From Opitutaceae bacterium (GTDB lineage Bacteria; Verrucomicrobiota; Verrucomicrobiia; Opitutales; Opitutaceae): a stretch of DNA of 64,000 bases. Below the pieces are notes generated by a model. It saw nothing but the letters and a program-made list of their open reading frames with translations, ran no database searches and was not told the DNA's origin. Made by a program: the position numbers and the translations under genes. Positions 6,871-16,036 of the stretch are shown here, piece after piece (positions within the stretch are counted from its first letter, which is position 1; each line of letters opens with the position of its first letter). The stretch lies in NCBI GenBank assembly GCA_041395105.1, contig JAWLBB010000007.1, positions 1 through 64,000 of the forward strand, given 5' to 3'.

Positions 6871-9639
6871 ATGAAGAACCCGTCATTCCGCCGTCTTTCG
6901 CGCAAGGGATTCCGCAAGATCGATCAGGATCTGGAATTCCTCTTTTCCTGCACCCGCGAGATGCTGTTCGAGATCGGCCAGCCGGCGGCGGCCCGGTTGG
7001 TCGAGTTGCCGCCTCCCAATCCCAGGCGCGGTCTTTCCCGGATTGAAGTGCAGGCGATTTCCCTCTCCTTTCAATTGCTCAACCTGGTGGAGGAGAACGC
7101 GGCCAACCAGATCATTCGGAACCGGGAGGCGACTTCGGGTCCGGCCGCCGAACCGGGGATGTGGGGCGATTGGTTCCGGCGGATGAAGGCCGCCGGGGTG
7201 GGGTTGGATGCGTTTGCCCGGTCGCTTGACGAGATTCCGGTCGAAGCGGTCCTGACCGGTCACCCGACGGAAGCCCGACGCTGGTCCGTCCTTGATCTGC
7301 AGCGGCGGCTCTACGTGCTGCTTGTCCAGTTGGAAAACCAGATGTTCACTCCGCGGGAGCGCGAGGGCATCCGGGATTCGATCAAGGCCACTCTCGAACT
7401 GCTCTGGCGAACAGGGGAGATCCTCCTGAACAAACCGCTGGTCGAAACCGAGCGCGACAATGTCATCCACTACCTCACGGAGAAATTCCCGCCCGCTCTT
7501 GAGCTGGTCGACCGGCGCTTCCTCGATGCGGCCCGTGAGTCGGGCTTTCTCGCCCTCAGGAACGGACGTCCCGTCATGCCCCGGTTCCGGATGGGCAATT
7601 GGGTCGGCGGTGACCGTGACGGGCATCCATTTGTGACCGCCGCTTTTACGGCTGAAACCTTCGCGACGTTCCGGGCGCGGGCTCTTGAAACGCTGGCCGG
7701 GCGGTTGCGGGAACTGCGTCGCTCGGTTGTTCTCTCGGTCTTTGCGCAGCCTCCGCCCGAGGAACTCTCTGCGCTTCTCGAGCGGGACTTTCCTGCCTAC
7801 GGTGAATCGGCGACGGGAACGGAAGAACCATGGGGGGCGTTTGTCGACCTGATGATCCGGAGACTGCCGGGACCGGTTTCTCGGGATTCGAGCTACCGGA
7901 CAGCTTCGGAACTGCGGGCCGACCTCGTTCGGCTTGAACATCTGCTCGAGCAGGTGGGGGCAGGGCGGCTGGCCGCCCATTTTGTTGTTCCGCAGATCCG
8001 ATTTGTGGATACTTTCGGTTTTCACCTTGCCTCCCTCGATATCCGGCAAAACAGCAGCTTTCACGACAAGGCCATGACCCAGCTGCTGGTGGCCGCGGGC
8101 ATTCCCGACGGGGGGAGCTTCGGCAAGTGGAGCGAGCAGGAGAGGGTGGATTTCCTGAGCCGGGAATTGGCGGTGTCCCGACCGTTCACCCAGCCGGGGA
8201 GCCCGCTCGGTCCGGAGGCCATGGAGGCGGTCGCGAGTCTTCAAACGGTTGCGGATGCGCTCCGCTCTCATGGCCGCAGGGGTATCGGCTCGTTCATCAT
8301 CAGCATGACCCGCTCGCTTTCCGATCTGCTCGTCGCCTATGCCCTCTGCCGAGAGGCCGGACTGACCCGGATGACGGAAGAGGGCCCGGTCTGCCTGGTC
8401 AGGGTGACTCCGCTCTTTGAAACACTGGACGACCTCGACCGCTGCGGAGGGATTCTCGAGGACTTCGCCCGGTTTCCCATGACTCAGCGAAGCCTTCCCT
8501 GGCTGGACCGTTCTCTCGACGATTCTCTCGTCGGACAGGAGTTGCCGGATGGAAAGTCGACATCGGGTGGGTCGGATTCCCGATTGCCGCTGGTGATCGA
8601 AGCGATGCTCGGCTACAGCGACAGCAGCAAGGATGCGGGCATCCTGGCGAGTCAGTGGGCGGTTCACGAGACTCAGCGTAGACTGGTGGAACTCGGCGGA
8701 CGGCTGGGTCTGGGATTTCGCTTTTTTCATGGTCGCGGTGGGACGGTCAGCCGCGGAGCCGGCCCGACTCACCGCTTTCTCGAAGCCCTGCCGCCGGGCT
8801 CTCTTCGAAACGGGGCCCGGACGACCGAACAGGGAGAGGTGATCGCTCAGAAATACAACAATCACCTGACCGCTGCCCACAATCTGGAGCTGCTCGTGGC
8901 GGGCTGCCTCGGGGCCGCACTGCTGGGAGAAACCGGCGGGCAACCGGACCCGGAAGGACTGCGCTGCGCCATGGATGTCCTCAAAGGGACAAGCCACTCA
9001 GCCTATACCGCTTTGGTCGAGAGTGCCGGGTTCATTGAGTTTTTCCGACAGGCGACTCCCATTGACGCCCTTGAAAACAGCTCGATCGGTTCCCGCCCAA
9101 GCCGGCGATCGGGCCGGTCCAGTCTTCAGGACCTTAGGGCCATCCCATGGGTGTTCAGTTGGAATCAGTCGCGGTTTTTCCTTCCGGGGTGGTACGGCGT
9201 GGGGACGGCGCTGGCCGCACTTGAGAAGGATGAGGCATTCCTTTACCGGGAACTCTGCCGGGACTGGAAGAGGTGGTCGTTCAGTCGGTATCTTCTCTAC
9301 AATATCGAATCCAGCATCGAGAGCGCCTCGGTCGATTGGATGAAAGCCTACGCCTCCCTTGTCGCGAAGTCGGGCTTGAGGAGCGAGTTCCTTGGTCGGA
9401 TCCTCGAAGAGTACGAACTTACCCGGCATCACCTGGAGGCGATCATGGGGGATCCTCTTGAAGTCCGGCGTCCCCGGTTTTACAAGACGTTGCACCATCG
9501 GGACGAGTGGCTGTCGCTTCTGCACAATGCACAGATCCACCGACTTCGACGCTGGCGGCGCTCGGGCCGGGATGAGGATCTGCTTGATGTTCTTCAGTCG
9601 GTCAATGCGATTGCAGCCGGTCTGCGGACAACCGGGTGA
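6871..9639 (+). CDS. ppc: Phosphoenolpyruvate carboxylase
   Basis: 922 residues, close to the usual 880-960. It converts PEP and bicarbonate to oxaloacetate and phosphate, replenishing the TCA cycle. Key motifs are present: catalytic H131 in TGHPTEARR, K587 in MLGYSDSSKDAG, R622 in FFHGRGGTVSRGAGPT, and the conserved C-terminal glycine (ending RTTG). The region between residues about 540 and 580 (DDSLVGQELPDGKSTSGG) looks like a small variable insert. It is preceded by sbtA with a 12-base gap. Bicarbonate, not CO2, is its substrate, so the pairing with a bicarbonate importer makes biochemical sense. A long minus-strand frame opposite it (6883-8997) is a shadow of high GC at third positions. 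Confidence 0.96.
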   Translation: MKNPSFRRLSRKGFRKIDQDLEFLFSCTREMLFEIGQPAAARLVELPPPNPRRGLSRIEVQAISLSFQLLNLVEENAANQIIRNREATSGPAAEPGMWGDWFRRMKAAGVGLDAFARSLDEIPVEAVLTGHPTEARRWSVLDLQRRLYVLLVQLENQMFTPREREGIRDSIKATLELLWRTGEILLNKPLVETERDNVIHYLTEKFPPALELVDRRFLDAARESGFLALRNGRPVMPRFRMGNWVGGDRDGHPFVTAAFTAETFATFRARALETLAGRLRELRRSVVLSVFAQPPPEELSALLERDFPAYGESATGTEEPWGAFVDLMIRRLPGPVSRDSSYRTASELRADLVRLEHLLEQVGAGRLAAHFVVPQIRFVDTFGFHLASLDIRQNSSFHDKAMTQLLVAAGIPDGGSFGKWSEQERVDFLSRELAVSRPFTQPGSPLGPEAMEAVASLQTVADALRSHGRRGIGSFIISMTRSLSDLLVAYALCREAGLTRMTEEGPVCLVRVTPLFETLDDLDRCGGILEDFARFPMTQRSLPWLDRSLDDSLVGQELPDGKSTSGGSDSRLPLVIEAMLGYSDSSKDAGILASQWAVHETQRRLVELGGRLGLGFRFFHGRGGTVSRGAGPTHRFLEALPPGSLRNGARTTEQGEVIAQKYNNHLTAAHNLELLVAGCLGAALLGETGGQPDPEGLRCAMDVLKGTSHSAYTALVESAGFIEFFRQATPIDALENSSIGSRPSRRSGRSSLQDLRAIPWVFSWNQSRFFLPGWYGVGTALAALEKDEAFLYRELCRDWKRWSFSRYLLYNIESSIESASVDWMKAYASLVAKSGLRSEFLGRILEEYELTRHHLEAIMGDPLEVRRPRFYKTLHHRDEWLSLLHNAQIHRLRRWRRSGRDEDLLDVLQSVNAIAAGLRTTG

Positions 9640-9797
9640 ACCGGATCGCAATATGACCTTCGATTGAGGCTGAATACCCTCCGGAAAAACCGGGTGATCG
9701 GCAACGCTTCGCGCCCTTGGCTTCCGGATTGTACGTGCGATGCGGTTTCAATATGCACTATCCGCCTGCCGGACGGTCAGCCCAATGAGCCGCCGCG

Positions 9798-9827
9798 AGA
9801 GCCGCGTCCCCAAGGGAGCGCGGCTCT
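9798..9827. repeat. Large stable hairpin, REP-like
   Basis: The left arm AGAGCCGCGTCCC (9798-9810) and right arm GGGAGCGCGGCTCT (9814-9827) pair over 13 bases with a single bulged G and a CAA loop. There is no T-run on either side, so it is more likely a dispersed palindromic repeat than an intrinsic terminator, although it could protect the 3' end of the sbtA-ppc mRNA. A RAYT transposase elsewhere in the window (20250-21203) makes REP-type mobilisation possible. Confidence 0.55.
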
Positions 9828-9848
9828 GAATCGGATGAGACGAGGTGG

Positions 9849-9959
9849 CTATCGGCGTGAGACGAGAACCCGGGAGGCGTTTTCCTCCCGGCGAAGATCG
9901 TCGAGGATGGTCGTGACTAATGCGGCAAAAACAACGGTGAGAATAATGGTGGTGATCAT
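9849..9959 (-). CDS. Possible 36-residue single-pass membrane micro-protein
   Basis: ATG at 9959-9957, stop at 9851-9849. The translation starts MITTIILTVVFAALVTTIL, one membrane helix, and continues with a charged tail DDLRREENASRVLVSRR. This layout resembles small membrane regulatory proteins. No good Shine-Dalgarno is visible, but a LacI-like dyad at 9972-9985 lies just upstream. A short inverted repeat CCGGGAGG/CCTCCCGG falls inside the frame. Evidence is only composition and topology, so confidence is low. Confidence 0.3.
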   Translation of the reverse strand: MITTIILTVVFAALVTTILDDLRREENASRVLVSRR

Positions 9960-9971
9960 GGTTTTGTTTTA

Positions 9972-9985
9972 TGAAATTGTTTTCG
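9972..9985. promoter_or_regulatory. Imperfect LacI-type palindrome
   Basis: TGAAATTGTTTTCG matches the TGAAAACGTTTTCA consensus at 11 of 14 positions and resembles the perfect site at 5728-5739. It lies 12 bases upstream of the possible micro-ORF at 9849-9959 and 160 bases upstream of the hydrolase gene. It could be a second site for the same regulator, or chance in an AT-rich patch. Confidence 0.25.
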
Positions 9986-10144
9986 TGTTTGGATTCAGTC
10001 AGTTATTAGTCCGAACCGGTCGGGCGGATGCACGAAATTAGCTCGATCAGCGAAAGACCTTGCATTCGATGAGGACGGTTTGAGGACATGCCTGCCGTCG
10101 GGATTTCCTTTTTCATTGAATGGTTCTGCCGCAAACGACCTCAT

Positions 10145-10903
10145 ATGGGGCGGATGCCGAAGTCTTTCATCATTCTGATCCTGCTGACCGGGGTGGTCTA
10201 TCTTGTCGTCCTGGCTGGAACCGCGCTGAATCAGCGCCGGATGATTTATCTGCCAAGCCATCACGAACCGGAATCGGATCTTGAGCCTTGGGTCCTGGGC
10301 GACGTCACCATCGGCTACGGGCGGCTGGCAGCCGATCCAGCGGTGGTCTGGCTGTTTCTTCACGGCAACGCAGGGCAGGCATCGGGTCGGGCCTATGCCA
10401 TGTCCCGGTTCATGCCGGATGATTCGGTCTACGTGGTGGAGTACCCGGGATACGGGCGGCGACCCGGTAAGCCGACGAAAGAGAGCCTCGACCGGGCGGC
10501 CGAAGAAGCGTATCGGGAATTGCGTCGCCGGTATCCCGGTGTCCCGGTCTGCGTGGTGGGCGAGTCGCTCGGCAGTGGTCCGGCTGCGGTTCTCGGGGCG
10601 CTGACCGACCCGCCGGACAAGATCATTCTGCTGGTTCCTTTCGATGAACTGGCAAATGTCGCCGGGGAACGGATGCCGTTTCTGCCGGTTCGTTGGCTCC
10701 TGATCGACAACTGGGACAATGCCGAGGCCCTGCGAGGTTTCGCGGGTCCCATTGAGATCTATGGTGCCGCCCAGGACGAGATAATCCCGGTCGGCCAGGC
10801 CCGGGCACTGGCGGCAAGCCTCCCTCGGGCCGTCTACCACGAACTTGAGGGCACCCACAACGACTGGTCGACTGACGAACGCGTCGGTTTCCGTTTTCCC
10901 TGA
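10145..10903 (+). CDS. Membrane-anchored alpha/beta hydrolase (BEM46/ABHD-like)
   Basis: 252 residues from the ATG at 10145; 10154 and 10088 are alternative in-frame starts. An N-terminal membrane helix (FIILILLTGVVYLVVLAGTAL) is followed by a serine hydrolase fold: oxyanion segment HGNAG, nucleophile elbow GESLGSG with S141, D211 in GAAQDEIIP and H238 in EGTHND. This is the arrangement of the YfhR/BEM46 family. Substrates are usually unknown esters or lipids. The stop lies 70 bases before the lysophospholipid salvage gene, so a lipid-related role is plausible but unproven. Confidence 0.85.
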   Translation: MGRMPKSFIILILLTGVVYLVVLAGTALNQRRMIYLPSHHEPESDLEPWVLGDVTIGYGRLAADPAVVWLFLHGNAGQASGRAYAMSRFMPDDSVYVVEYPGYGRRPGKPTKESLDRAAEEAYRELRRRYPGVPVCVVGESLGSGPAAVLGALTDPPDKIILLVPFDELANVAGERMPFLPVRWLLIDNWDNAEALRGFAGPIEIYGAAQDEIIPVGQARALAASLPRAVYHELEGTHNDWSTDERVGFRFP

Positions 10904-10973
10904 GGCGGCCTCATCGAGTACCCGATCGCTTTCATTTGCCACCCGCGCCAGAGCCGCTCACAACAGGCAGAGG

Positions 10974-13900
10974 ATGTCGACCAATCAGATCCATCTGCTG
11001 GGAACGAAGCGGTTCCTGCCGCTCTTCCTGGTTCAGTTTCTTGGGGCATTCAACGACAATGTCTTCAAGAATGCGGTTCTGATCCTGGCGACATTCCAAC
11101 TGGCTGACCTTTACGATTGGAAGCCGGAAATCGTCACACAGATCATCGCCGGGCTTTTCATCATCCCGTTCTTTCTCTTCTCAAGCTTCGCCGGGCAACT
11201 TGCGGACAAGTTTGAGAAGGCGGGAATGGTGCGCTACGTCAAGGCCTGGGAACTCTTCGCCATGTTGGTCGGGTCGGTCGGCCTGATTTCGGGTCTGCCG
11301 TGGATCCTCTTTGTCACCCTGTTCCTGATGGGTGCGCAGTCCGCTTTTTTCGGGCCGCTGAAATACAGCCTTCTCCCGTTTCACCTGCGGGAAGACGAAT
11401 TGGTAGCGGGCAACGCCATCTTTGAGGCGGCCACCTTTCTCTCCATCCTGGTGGGGACGATTTTCGGCGGTTTGCTGATCGTATTGGAGGACGGCACGCT
11501 GATGGTGAGCGTCGCCGTTGTCCTGATCGCGGTCGTCGGGTGGGTCGCGAGTCTCTGGGTGCCGAGAGCGTCTCCGTTGGAAGGAGCGCTGAAGATCAAC
11601 TGGAACATATTCAGTGCGACCACCCACCTGATTGGTTACGCGGCAACCCAGCGAGGCGTCTTCCGCTCGATTCTTGGCTTGTCGTGGTTCTGGTTGATCG
11701 GTGCCTTCTGGCTCACCCTCGTCCCGGCTTATGTTCGCAATCACCTCCATGGTTCCCAGTTCGAGGTTACCTCGCTGCTGGTGATTTTCGCCGTCGGGAT
11801 CGGTCTGGGTTCCTTGCTCTGCAACCGGATTCTGCGGGGAGAGATCACGGCCAAGTATGTGCCCCTGGCCGGTCTGGGCATGGCCGCCTTCATGATTGAT
11901 GTGGCCGTGATGACAGCCGGGTTGGGTGATCGATTTGTGGCCGAGGCATTTTCCTTTGCCTCAGCGACCGGGGTTCGGGTCATCATCGATCTCGGGGGAA
12001 TCGCCATCTGCGGAGGCCTCTTCAGCGTGCCGCTCTATGCCATGATCCAGGCCTGGGCTGAACCGGCTCACCGGTCCCGGGTGATCGCGGCAAACAATGT
12101 GATGAACGCCCTCTTCATGACGCTGATCGCCGTTGTGGCAGCGGGGATGTTCGCCGCGGGGTGGTCGACCACCCGGGTGATCCTGATCCTGGCCGTCGCC
12201 AATATCGGGGTATCCATTTATGTGGTGACACTGGTTCCCGAATCCATGGTCCATACCGTTTTTCGCTGGTTGATGCGGGTTCTCTACAAGGTCGAGCTGC
12301 GGGGACTGGAGAACTATGGAAAGGCGCGGAAGCGCCGCGTCATCATTGCCAATCACACGTCGTTTCTTGACGCCGCCCTCCTGACCATCTTCCTGCCGGA
12401 CCGCCCGACCTTCGCGATCAACACCCAGATTGCACGCAAGTGGTGGATGAGGCCTTTTCTGTGGGCGGTCAACGTTCACCCCCTCGACCCGACCAAGCCG
12501 ATGGCGATCAAGGCGCTGACCGCCCTGGCCCGCGAAGGCGTCCCGATTGTGATCTTTCCGGAAGGCCGCATCACGGTGACCGGAGCGCTCATGAAAGTCT
12601 ACGAGGGTCCGGGGCTTGTCGCGGAAAAGGCGGATGCCGATCTCCTGCCGGTCCAGATCGACGGTGCCGTCCATACTCCGCTTTCGCGGATGCGCGGCAA
12701 AGCCCGTCTGCGGTGGTTTCCCAAGATCACGCTGACCATCCTCCCGCCGCGGGTTTTTCACCCTCCGGCGGAGTTGCGGGGGCGTGAAAAGCGTCGCTAC
12801 ATGGCGGAGCAACTCTATGAAATCCTCGCCGACATGTATCTCCAAACGGCGGATACCGACAGGACCCTCTTTGAGAGTCTGCTCGACGCCGCCGCGATTC
12901 ATGGTCGCGGCTTCTCCATCCTGACCGACCTCGACTTCAAGCCCGCCAGTTATCGCCGTCTTCTGGCGGCGAGTCTTTTTCTCGGTCCGAAACTGACGCG
13001 GGGAACCGAAGTGGGTGAGCCGGTCGGCCTGCTCATTGCCAACAGCATTGCGGCGGTGGCGGCGTTTTTCGGCGTTCAGTCCTCCGGGAGGGTCTGTGCC
13101 ATGCTCAACTATTCGGCCGGGCCGGCGAATCTGCGATCGGCCTGTCAGACCGCGAAATTGCGGGTGGTCTGGACTTCCCGTCGGTTTGTCGAAATGGCCA
13201 AACTCGGCCCGGCGGTTCAGGCAATGGAGGGGACGGGCGCACAGATCCGCTACCTGGAGGACATAGCGCGGCGGTCGCTTCCTGGACGTCTGGGGATCCT
13301 GGTCAACCTGGTGGCCCCGGGATGGGTCTACCGGACCCGCGGCCGTCCCCACGTTGATGCCGGCGGGCCTGCCATCATCCTTTTCACCTCCGGGTCCTCC
13401 GGCGCGCCGAAAGCCGTCGTTCTCTCGCACCGCAATCTGCAGACCAACCGGCATCAACTCACGGCGCGCATCGACTTCAACCGGCAGGACAGGATGTTCA
13501 ACTGCCTGCCCATTTTCCACGCCTTCGGCCTGACCGGGGGAACCCTGGCACCGTTGCTGGCCGGAGTCCCGGTCTTCATGTATCCGACCCCGCTGCATTT
13601 CGGGATCATTCCGGAGCTGGTCTATCAGACCAATTCAACGCTGCTCTTCGGCACCAATACGTTCCTGGCGGGTTATCTGCGGAAGGCCCATCCTTATGAT
13701 TTCTTTTCGGTCCGCTATGTCTTTGCCGGAGCGGAGAAATTGAAGGCCGGCACCCGCGACGCCTGGATGGAGCGTTTCGGCGTGCGCATCTTCGAGGGCT
13801 ATGGAGCGACGGAAACCGCGCCGGCCCTGACCTTGAACACGCCGATGCACAACAAGAGCGGGACCGTGGGCTGTTTCCTTCCGGGAATCGAGTGGAGGAC

Positions 13901-14414
13901 GGAGCCCGTCCCCGGTGTGGACGCGGAACACCCTTCCCAGGGGAAGGTCGGGCGACTCTTTGTCCGCGGGGGCAATATCATGTTGGGCTACTACAAGGCG
14001 GACCGACCCGGTGAACTGCAACCACCGGAGGAGGGTTGGTATGATACCGGGGACATTGTGGCGGTCGACGCGGAGGGTTTCGTCCGCATCCTCGGGCGGG
14101 CCAAGCGCTTTGCCAAGATCGCGGGCGAGATGGTTTCCCTTACCGCGGTCGAGGAACTGGCCGCGGCGGTCTGGCCTGAGCACCTGCATGCCGCCCTGGC
14201 GCGGAGCCATCCGTCCAAGGGCGAGGAAATCGTCCTGGTCACGGAAAAGCCGGACCCGGATCGGGGCGCGCTGGCCCGGGCCGCCCGTGAGAGTGGAATC
14301 CCTGAGATTGCGGTTCCCCGGGTTCTGATCCACCGGGCGCATCTCCCGGTCCTCGGCTCGGGAAAGCCGGACTATGTGACCTTGGAACGCGAGAACGAAG
14401 TCAAACCGGATTGA
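10974..14414 (+). CDS. Fused lysophospholipid transporter / 2-acyltransferase / acyl-ACP synthetase (LplT-Aas fusion)
   Basis: 1146 residues from the ATG at 10974, preceded by a purine-rich GGCAGAGG. Residues 1 to about 420 are a 12-helix MFS transporter of the LplT type (FLGAFNDNVFKNAVLI). Residues about 440-640 are a PlsC-like acyltransferase with the HX4D motif at H461 (NHTSFLD) and FPEGRI. Residues about 690-1146 are an AMP-forming acyl-ACP/CoA synthetase with the P-loop FTSGSSGAPK (about 803-813), YGATETAP and YDTGD. E. coli makes these as LplT and Aas; the fusion is known in other bacteria. It flips lysophospholipid inward and re-acylates it. It converges with the GT2 gene, overlapping by 14 bases. 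Confidence 0.93.
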   Translation: MSTNQIHLLGTKRFLPLFLVQFLGAFNDNVFKNAVLILATFQLADLYDWKPEIVTQIIAGLFIIPFFLFSSFAGQLADKFEKAGMVRYVKAWELFAMLVGSVGLISGLPWILFVTLFLMGAQSAFFGPLKYSLLPFHLREDELVAGNAIFEAATFLSILVGTIFGGLLIVLEDGTLMVSVAVVLIAVVGWVASLWVPRASPLEGALKINWNIFSATTHLIGYAATQRGVFRSILGLSWFWLIGAFWLTLVPAYVRNHLHGSQFEVTSLLVIFAVGIGLGSLLCNRILRGEITAKYVPLAGLGMAAFMIDVAVMTAGLGDRFVAEAFSFASATGVRVIIDLGGIAICGGLFSVPLYAMIQAWAEPAHRSRVIAANNVMNALFMTLIAVVAAGMFAAGWSTTRVILILAVANIGVSIYVVTLVPESMVHTVFRWLMRVLYKVELRGLENYGKARKRRVIIANHTSFLDAALLTIFLPDRPTFAINTQIARKWWMRPFLWAVNVHPLDPTKPMAIKALTALAREGVPIVIFPEGRITVTGALMKVYEGPGLVAEKADADLLPVQIDGAVHTPLSRMRGKARLRWFPKITLTILPPRVFHPPAELRGREKRRYMAEQLYEILADMYLQTADTDRTLFESLLDAAAIHGRGFSILTDLDFKPASYRRLLAASLFLGPKLTRGTEVGEPVGLLIANSIAAVAAFFGVQSSGRVCAMLNYSAGPANLRSACQTAKLRVVWTSRRFVEMAKLGPAVQAMEGTGAQIRYLEDIARRSLPGRLGILVNLVAPGWVYRTRGRPHVDAGGPAIILFTSGSSGAPKAVVLSHRNLQTNRHQLTARIDFNRQDRMFNCLPIFHAFGLTGGTLAPLLAGVPVFMYPTPLHFGIIPELVYQTNSTLLFGTNTFLAGYLRKAHPYDFFSVRYVFAGAEKLKAGTRDAWMERFGVRIFEGYGATETAPALTLNTPMHNKSGTVGCFLPGIEWRTEPVPGVDAEHPSQGKVGRLFVRGGNIMLGYYKADRPGELQPPEEGWYDTGDIVAVDAEGFVRILGRAKRFAKIAGEMVSLTAVEELAAAVWPEHLHAALARSHPSKGEEIVLVTEKPDPDRGALARAARESGIPEIAVPRVLIHRAHLPVLGSGKPDYVTLERENEVKPD

Positions 14415-15414
14415 TCCCGGAATTCGCTTTTTCTTCCAGGTACCGCCCGAGAAGAATGGAGCGGTGAATCTCGCGGCGATTGACGGCGGATGAGGCGATA
14501 TAGTGCGGGCGCCCCTTGCTCTGCATGTAGACACGCCCGACATATTCGCCGATGATGGAGAGGGAAATGAGTTGGGCACTTCCGAAGAAGGTCACGATGG
14601 CGGCCAGGCTCGTCCATCCCCGGGCGGTGTTGAAGGCTATATAGGATACGGCGATATAGGCGAAGAGACCGAGAGAGAAGCAGATGCTGACGATTCCGAG
14701 GTAGCCGCAGAATCGGAGTGGGACAGTGGAGAATCCGGTGAGGGCATCAAGGGCGAGACGGCTCATCCTTGCCAGGCTGTAGTGGGTTTCCCCGGCCGCG
14801 CGGGGGTCACGGGAGTAGGGGATGGCGGTCTGAACGCCGCCGAGCCACGAAAACAGACCCCGGGCAAAGCGGTGATTTTCCGGAAGGGAGAGGTAAAGCT
14901 CAAGGACAGGCCGGGTGATCAGGCGGAAATCGCCGACGCTTCGGTGGATGGGCGCATCGGAGAGGAAATTCAACACCCGATAGAAGAGACGGGCCGTTCC
15001 CCTCTTGAAGGCGGTTTCTCCGCGCCGTTCCACCCGCTGGCCAAAGGCGACATCGGCCCCCTCGATGATGGCCTGGTGGAATCGCGGAAAGAGTTCGGGC
15101 GGATCCTGCAGGTCGGCGTCCAGGATGAAGATCAGATTACCGGCGGCATGCTCGAGTCCGGCCGTCAACGCGGCCTGATGGCCGAAATTGCGGGACAGGC
15201 GGATCCCTACTATCCGCGGATCGAGACTCCCGGCCTGCGAGATCTTCAACCAGGTGGCGTCGGTCGATCCGTCGTCGACGAGGACGATTTCCCAGGCTGG
15301 GCCAATGGTGGCTTCGAAGGACGCGGAGGTTCGCCGGAGGAGCTCGTCGATGTTGGGCTCTTCGTTATAGCAGCAGATGACGGCAGAGAGGGCGGGTGCG
15401 GCTGATGTCGACAT
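14401..15414 (-). CDS. Polyprenyl-phosphate glycosyltransferase, GT2 (DPM1/GtrB-like)
   Basis: 337 residues from the ATG at 15414; the longer frame upstream has no start that fits. The GT-A domain shows CCYNEEPNI, the UDP-sugar site VDDGSTD and the DxD-containing ILDADLQDPPE. Two membrane helices at the C-terminus (FCGYLGIVSICFSLGLFAYI and the SLAAIVTFFGSAQLISLSII segment) are typical of GtrB/ArnC/DPM-like enzymes. It probably transfers mannose or glucose from a nucleotide sugar to undecaprenyl or dolichyl phosphate at the cytoplasmic face. It is the last gene of a minus-strand trio with 13 bases to the preceding gene, consistent with making the lipid-linked donor used by the GT-C enzyme upstream. 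Confidence 0.88.
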   Translation of the reverse strand: MSTSAAPALSAVICCYNEEPNIDELLRRTSASFEATIGPAWEIVLVDDGSTDATWLKISQAGSLDPRIVGIRLSRNFGHQAALTAGLEHAAGNLIFILDADLQDPPELFPRFHQAIIEGADVAFGQRVERRGETAFKRGTARLFYRVLNFLSDAPIHRSVGDFRLITRPVLELYLSLPENHRFARGLFSWLGGVQTAIPYSRDPRAAGETHYSLARMSRLALDALTGFSTVPLRFCGYLGIVSICFSLGLFAYIAVSYIAFNTARGWTSLAAIVTFFGSAQLISLSIIGEYVGRVYMQSKGRPHYIASSAVNRREIHRSILLGRYLEEKANSGINPV

Positions 15415-15427
15415 GATTGGCGTGGGA

Positions 15428-16036
15428 TCAGGGGATTTGAAGTAATTCAATTTTGGATACGCCGAATCCAAGAATCCGGTGGTCGCTCCCCAGGTCCCTG
15501 GAAATCGGGGACGAGGCACCGGTGATCCGGAGGACCAGATCGAGGCGATCTCCGCTGCGTGTGCGGAGGTGGTCGGCTTCCAGGACGACTGCATCCGAGC
15601 TGATGAAGGTCCGATTGATCAGCCGGATCCGGTCAAGGAAGACTTCGATCGAAACGGGATTTTCCGCGGACGGGGCGAAGCATCGATCGAGGTGGATCCG
15701 CGCCCGCAGGCGGAGTCCGGGATTGAGCTCCGGGATCAGGAAGCGGACACTCGCCTGATCGCCGATCGTCCAGGTGCCCCAGGGTTCCGGATAGGACCAG
15801 CCCTCGAAGAGGGCGGTTGGTTGTGCGGAGGTTGTGGTCAGATCGAGCACCACGGGCAGATGCAGCCTGGCGCTGCGCGCCTGACGTTCGATCGGAATGA
15901 AATCTTCGCTCCGGGTCACAAAGATGGCGAATGAAGTGATGTAGCCGAGCATCATCAGAATGATCAGCGCGGCGGAAACCCAGATGCCGGCGGGGCGCGG
16001 ATCAGATGGCGATATGCTGCTTGGTGACCCAGGCAT
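15428..16036 (-). CDS. Membrane-anchored beta-sandwich protein linked to glycosyltransferases (DUF7024-like)
   Basis: About 202 residues from the ATG at 16036, which overlaps the end of the upstream gene by 35 bases; a TTG at 16072 is an alternative. One N-terminal membrane helix (VSAALIILMMLGYITSFAIF) is followed by a roughly 150-residue extracytoplasmic beta-rich domain containing EGWSYPEPWGTWTIGDQA. The pattern GWSxPExWGxWxxG recurs in a sandwich domain often found next to, or fused with, membrane glycosyltransferases. No catalytic residues are recognised. It may bind glycan or scaffold the GT-C enzyme. The family name is from memory and should be treated as tentative. Confidence 0.65.
   Translation of the reverse strand: MPGSPSSISPSDPRPAGIWVSAALIILMMLGYITSFAIFVTRSEDFIPIERQARSARLHLPVVLDLTTTSAQPTALFEGWSYPEPWGTWTIGDQASVRFLIPELNPGLRLRARIHLDRCFAPSAENPVSIEVFLDRIRLINRTFISSDAVVLEADHLRTRSGDRLDLVLRITGASSPISRDLGSDHRILGFGVSKIELLQIP

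Larger units (their letters stand above)
9640..10144. other. Long intergenic region after ppc
   Basis: About 500 bases. It contains a strong hairpin (9798-9827), a possible 36-codon membrane micro-ORF on the minus strand (9849-9959) and a LacI-like imperfect palindrome (9972-9985), each listed separately. The open frame 9664-10041 on the plus strand has no recognisable domain and poor codon use, and I do not regard it as a gene. Confidence 0.5.

Noticed and set aside
6883..8997. 704-residue open frame opposite ppc
   Set aside because: It is the complement of a clearly coding, high-GC gene; the product has no domain and is rich in Pro, Arg and Gln, as expected of an antisense shadow.
9664..10041. 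125-residue plus-strand frame after ppc
   Set aside because: No domain, biased composition, runs through a hairpin; better explained as chance.
11961..13598. 545-residue minus-strand frame inside the LplT-Aas fusion
   Set aside because: Shadow frame; the plus strand shows all PlsC and AMP-binding motifs over the same bases.
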